Shown here: piece after piece, positions 61,036 to 64,000 of the stretch
How the letters are laid out: each line of letters opens with the position of its first letter
Position numbering within the stretch: the stretch's first letter is position 1
Assembly: GCA_965216725.1 (NCBI GenBank)
Contig: CBDCGI010000001.1
Span: 1-64,000 of the forward strand
Direction: 5' to 3'
DNA: 64,000 nt
Source: JACZUI01 sp965216725
GTDB taxonomy: Bacteria; Actinomycetota; Acidimicrobiia; Spongiisociales; ZC4RG35
The notes under the pieces: model-generated
The model's input: only the letters and a program-made list of their open reading frames with translations
The model's database searches: none
What the model was told of the DNA's origin: nothing
Translations under genes and position numbers: made by a program

Positions 61036-64000
61036 ATGAAACGCCAACTCGAGCGACTGACGATCCTGATGTCAAGCATCGCGCTCATCGTCCCGCTGGT
61101 TGGTGTTGCTCCTGTCGTGTCGGCGACTACTAACGCGCCTGAGCAGATTGACACCGACTCGTCCGTGGGCGACGCATCAGTCGCGGCCTCAGAACCTGGA
61201 ATTGCTGACGGCTCTCTGGCCACCGTACCGGGGGATCTCCCGTCTCAAGCTGCGATGGATGCTGCGGCAGCCAACGATTTGATCGAAGAGGCTGCCTTGG
61301 CCGCAGCTCCGATCCCCATTGGCGACCCGATCGTTCCTCAGAGCGACCCGGTGATACTCGACATCGAGGATGGCAGTGAATCGGATCCGCTGGCGAATAC
61401 CGCCCCGCAGGCATTTCCGAAAGCGTCGAAGACGGCGTCGCCAATCTATCGTGCCCCGGTGTCGGGGACCTTCGCGAGTTTCAGCATGTCTGAGGTCTCG
61501 CCGGCGGGATTAGACGTCGCCGCGCTGCCGGAGAGCGTCCAGATCGAGATCGACACAGCCGCGCAGTGGCAGTTGGTCGAGTTCGACACATCGCTTTTTG
61601 CTGACGCGCTGGAAGCATCCAATGTCAGCCTGGACCTGTTCCATGGAATCACTCTGGACATGGATACCTCGGTGGCGCCCAGCCCGGGGGCCCTCGACAC
61701 AACGCTATACGTCGCGGGAGTTGGGGAGGATTCCGATGCCGCCGTTATCACCATCTCGGGTGACGAGGTAATCGGCCAGTTCTGGTCCGATGGCAAGCAA
61801 TTCGGTCTCCAGCCGGTGGGCGCAGGTCAACACGCGGTTTTTGAGATAGCGCGCGATTTTGACAACAGCACCGAGCCCGACGCGGTGCCCGGTCCGTCGA
61901 ACGGGCCCAGTGGTCTCACAGTGCAAGAGAGCGGCGGGGAAGCCGACATCATCGGGTTGCCCGCTGTCGAGGTCATGGTCGCCTATGACGATGAGGCGTT
62001 CGCCTTCTATGGCAACGATATCGACACGGTGCGGGCTAACGCTGCAGCCATGGTCAACCTCACCAACGCCATCTATCGGAATACCGATCAGCAGCAGCAC
62101 ATGAACCTGACCCACATCTACGCCACCAACACCACGCCGAACACCAACGACATCTTCACCTACCGCAACCAGCTCGCATCCAAGTCCGATGGCAATTTCG
62201 ACGGGGTCCATGTATCGCGCGATATTGGAGGCTCTGACATCATCGTCTTGCTGTCGGATAGGTTTGTCAACGCCCAAGGATTCTGTGGAGTCGCCTTTTT
62301 CCCGGTCGGGGCAAGCCCAGCGGAGGACAACGCATACAACGTGACCGAAGCCAGCTGCGCTCTGTTCGGCCTCACTTTTCCCCACGAGTTGGGTCACAAC
62401 CAGTGTGCCGGACACGACCTCGACACGCCCAATGCGTGCGGCTATACCGACGGCACAGGGCATGTGGATGCGGCCGCGGGCAAGCGGACGGTGATGGCCC
62501 GCAACTCCAACACATGTTGTGAAAGGCAGCCGGTTTACTCCAATCCCGGCCACGAATACCTGGGCTGGGAGACCGGAGTAACTGGCGTCTCTGATAATGC
62601 CGGTGTCCTGGAGATCGAGGATCTCGCAGGCGTCTCAGGGGGTGTCGCCAACTACCGAGTGGGCAACGGGGTTGTAACGTCTGTCGCCGGGATCGATGGC
62701 AAGAGTTGCATCTACGGCTCACTCGAAGCCGCCTTTGCCAATGCCCCAGCGGGTTCGACGATCTATGTCGCCCCCGGCATCCACGTGGGACAGGACCCAG
62801 TGTTCAACTTCAACATCACCTGGGATCTCGACGTTGTACAGGGCACGCCACAGTGCGAGCCCACGGGGAGCCCGCAGCCGGCGACCAACGTCGTCATTCA
62901 GCCCGCCCCGGGATCTGCAAATGACGGGGTCATCGAGATCAGGAACGGAGCCAACGTTCGGTTCGAGAGAATCACCATCGAGAATGGGATCAGCGCCGAA
63001 GGCAACATCGAACTGGAGAACGGTCCGGGCACGACTCTGATCCTTGACGGGGCCATAGTCCGCAACGGCAACAACCCGGCCAACGGTGGGGGAGTTCGAG
63101 TATTGGCAGACAACAGCCTCACCATGGTCAACAACGGCCAGATCACTAGTAATACCGCGGTGCTGGGCGGCGGTGTCTACGTCGACGGTGGCACGTTCAC
63201 CATCGCCGATGTGGACGATGTCGAAGACAACAACGCCACGCATGGTGGCGGTATCTATGCAACGAATGGTTCCCAAGTCCGGGTTGAGAACGACGGCGAT
63301 GTCAATAACAACACCGCGACCGGAGACGGTGGCGGGGTCTATCTGACTGGCGACTCGGATCTCGAGGTGACTGGCTCGAGCAGCCATATCGGATTCGGTG
63401 GCCAAGGCAATTCCGCCAACCGAGGTGGCGGAGTCTTCATCGCGCAAGGTTCGGTCGGCTCGAAAGTAACCATAGGCGAGCTGGGGGCCGTTGAGGCGAA
63501 CACCGCCAGCTTCGGAGCCGGGGTCTATCTGCTCAACGGTGAGGTCGAAATCAACGACGATGGCGCGATCATCGACAATGTTGGGGGCAATGGCGGAGGC
63601 ATTCTCGCCGTCAACGACCCAGATACCTTCACGGTGGTAGACCTCAATCGTGGGGCGCTAGTGAGCGGGAATACAGGAGGTTTTGGTGCAGGGCTCTTCA
63701 TGAGCACAAACTCCGAGCTGCGCGTCGACGGTGGCACCACCGGGGGAGTATTCAATCCGGTCGTCATATCGGGCAATGCCTCAACCAGCAACGGGGGCGG
63801 CCTCTACATGGACAGCGCTAAGCCGGCGGTGTTGGACACGGTCCACTTCCACTCCAACAGTGCGGTCAACGGCGGTGCGATCAATCTCTCGACAGGAATG
63901 GATGTCACCGTGGACGATCTGAGCAACTGCGGCCCGGACAACCTTGCTTTCGAGCAGTATTGCTCTGAGTTCCGCGACAACTCGGCGGACTTCGGGGGTG
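61036..64000 (+). CDS. Secreted metzincin-type metalloprotease with beta-helix repeat region (3' end outside window)
   Basis: The open frame runs from ATG 61036 (GGGAGA site upstream) to the window end, 988 codons so far. A signal peptide (MKRQLERLTILMSSIALIV, cleavage near residue 30) and an acidic propeptide-like region come first. The zinc site HELGHNQCAGHD (His450, Glu451, His454, His460) and the Met-turn with Met487 (TVMAR) identify a metzincin of the reprolysin/M12-like type. From about residue 560 many Gly-rich turns (GGGVYV, GGGIYA, GGGVYL, GAGVYL, GGGLYM) spaced ~30 residues indicate a right-handed beta-helix as in Pmp-like or pectate-lyase-like proteins. It is a large extracellular or surface protease-adhesin; the C-terminal anchor, if any, lies beyond the window. 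Confidence 0.85.
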   Translation, partial: MKRQLERLTILMSSIALIVPLVGVAPVVSATTNAPEQIDTDSSVGDASVAASEPGIADGSLATVPGDLPSQAAMDAAAANDLIEEAALAAAPIPIGDPIVPQSDPVILDIEDGSESDPLANTAPQAFPKASKTASPIYRAPVSGTFASFSMSEVSPAGLDVAALPESVQIEIDTAAQWQLVEFDTSLFADALEASNVSLDLFHGITLDMDTSVAPSPGALDTTLYVAGVGEDSDAAVITISGDEVIGQFWSDGKQFGLQPVGAGQHAVFEIARDFDNSTEPDAVPGPSNGPSGLTVQESGGEADIIGLPAVEVMVAYDDEAFAFYGNDIDTVRANAAAMVNLTNAIYRNTDQQQHMNLTHIYATNTTPNTNDIFTYRNQLASKSDGNFDGVHVSRDIGGSDIIVLLSDRFVNAQGFCGVAFFPVGASPAEDNAYNVTEASCALFGLTFPHELGHNQCAGHDLDTPNACGYTDGTGHVDAAAGKRTVMARNSNTCCERQPVYSNPGHEYLGWETGVTGVSDNAGVLEIEDLAGVSGGVANYRVGNGVVTSVAGIDGKSCIYGSLEAAFANAPAGSTIYVAPGIHVGQDPVFNFNITWDLDVVQGTPQCEPTGSPQPATNVVIQPAPGSANDGVIEIRNGANVRFERITIENGISAEGNIELENGPGTTLILDGAIVRNGNNPANGGGVRVLADNSLTMVNNGQITSNTAVLGGGVYVDGGTFTIADVDDVEDNNATHGGGIYATNGSQVRVENDGDVNNNTATGDGGGVYLTGDSDLEVTGSSSHIGFGGQGNSANRGGGVFIAQGSVGSKVTIGELGAVEANTASFGAGVYLLNGEVEINDDGAIIDNVGGNGGGILAVNDPDTFTVVDLNRGALVSGNTGGFGAGLFMSTNSELRVDGGTTGGVFNPVVISGNASTSNGGGLYMDSAKPAVLDTVHFHSNSAVNGGAINLSTGMDVTVDDLSNCGPDNLAFEQYCSEFRDNSADFGG

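Overview
The window looks like chromosomal DNA from a high-GC actinobacterium, most likely an uncultured member of the class Acidimicrobiia. This placement is an inference. It rests on prfB-ftsE-ftsX-smpB-ssrA synteny, an F420-dependent (DDN-type) oxidoreductase, a 13E12/DUF222 HNH protein behind a mycobacterial-type LexA box, a class II cAMP-phosphodiesterase-like gene next to rph and rdgB, GTG/TTG starts and many 4-base start/stop overlaps. No 16S gene is present to confirm it.

Layout. Positions 1-6.2 kb hold the end of a sugar-phosphate isomerase gene, ahcY, a small secreted protein, comF, an orphan response regulator and secA. Positions 6.2-11.6 kb hold a REP-like repeat, the SOS-boxed DUF222/HNH gene, prfB, ftsEX, smpB and tmRNA. 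Positions 11.6-19.2 kb are metabolic: DDN oxidoreductase, ferredoxin, two tiny HTH modules, HMG-CoA lyase, acyl-CoA dehydrogenase, pdxH, an MBL hydrolase, rph, rdgB and ndh. Six tRNA genes at 19.2-20.6 kb precede tig-clpP-clpX. A frameshifted LPXTG surface protein with a 36-bp tandem repeat separates clpX from folC. Then come ndk, the elongasome operon mreB-mreC-mreD-mrdA-rodA, tdk, rng, rplU, rpmA and obgE. From 37 to 47 kb lie the potassium-uptake pair trkH/trkA, a Cox-like cluster (moxR, coxE, receiver, coxL) and two coupled GAPDH genes. The upstream GAPDH has lost its catalytic Cys, His and Arg. A degenerate M23 protein, nadD, rsfS and tRNA-Ala close the conserved part at about 48.8 kb.

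From 49 kb onward the DNA is accessory: lipoproteins, an adenosine-deaminase family protein, a sulfotransferase pseudogene, PPK2, and a rhodanese gene cut in two. The interrupting DNA is a complete 2,653-bp IS1595-type transposon (56737-59389). It has 26-bp imperfect terminal inverted repeats and an 8-bp target duplication. It carries a transposase plus cargo: an atypical class II tRNA with a UAA anticodon, a DUF5343 protein and two tiny ORFs. Removing it restores a 127-codon rhodanese frame exactly. The window ends inside a large secreted metzincin-type protease fused to a beta-helix repeat region.

How the genes work together. The conserved blocks cover protein export and ribosome rescue (secA, prfB, smpB, ssrA), division (ftsEX), proteostasis (tig, clpP, clpX), rod-shape wall growth (mreBCD, mrdA, rodA), ribosome and RNA maturation (rng, rplU, rpmA, obgE, rph, rsfS) and nucleotide or NAD supply (ndk, tdk, rdgB, nadD). 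The observations most worth following are the cargo-carrying transposon and its tRNA, the apparently non-catalytic GAPDH coupled to a normal one, and the repeat-linked frameshift in the LPXTG protein.
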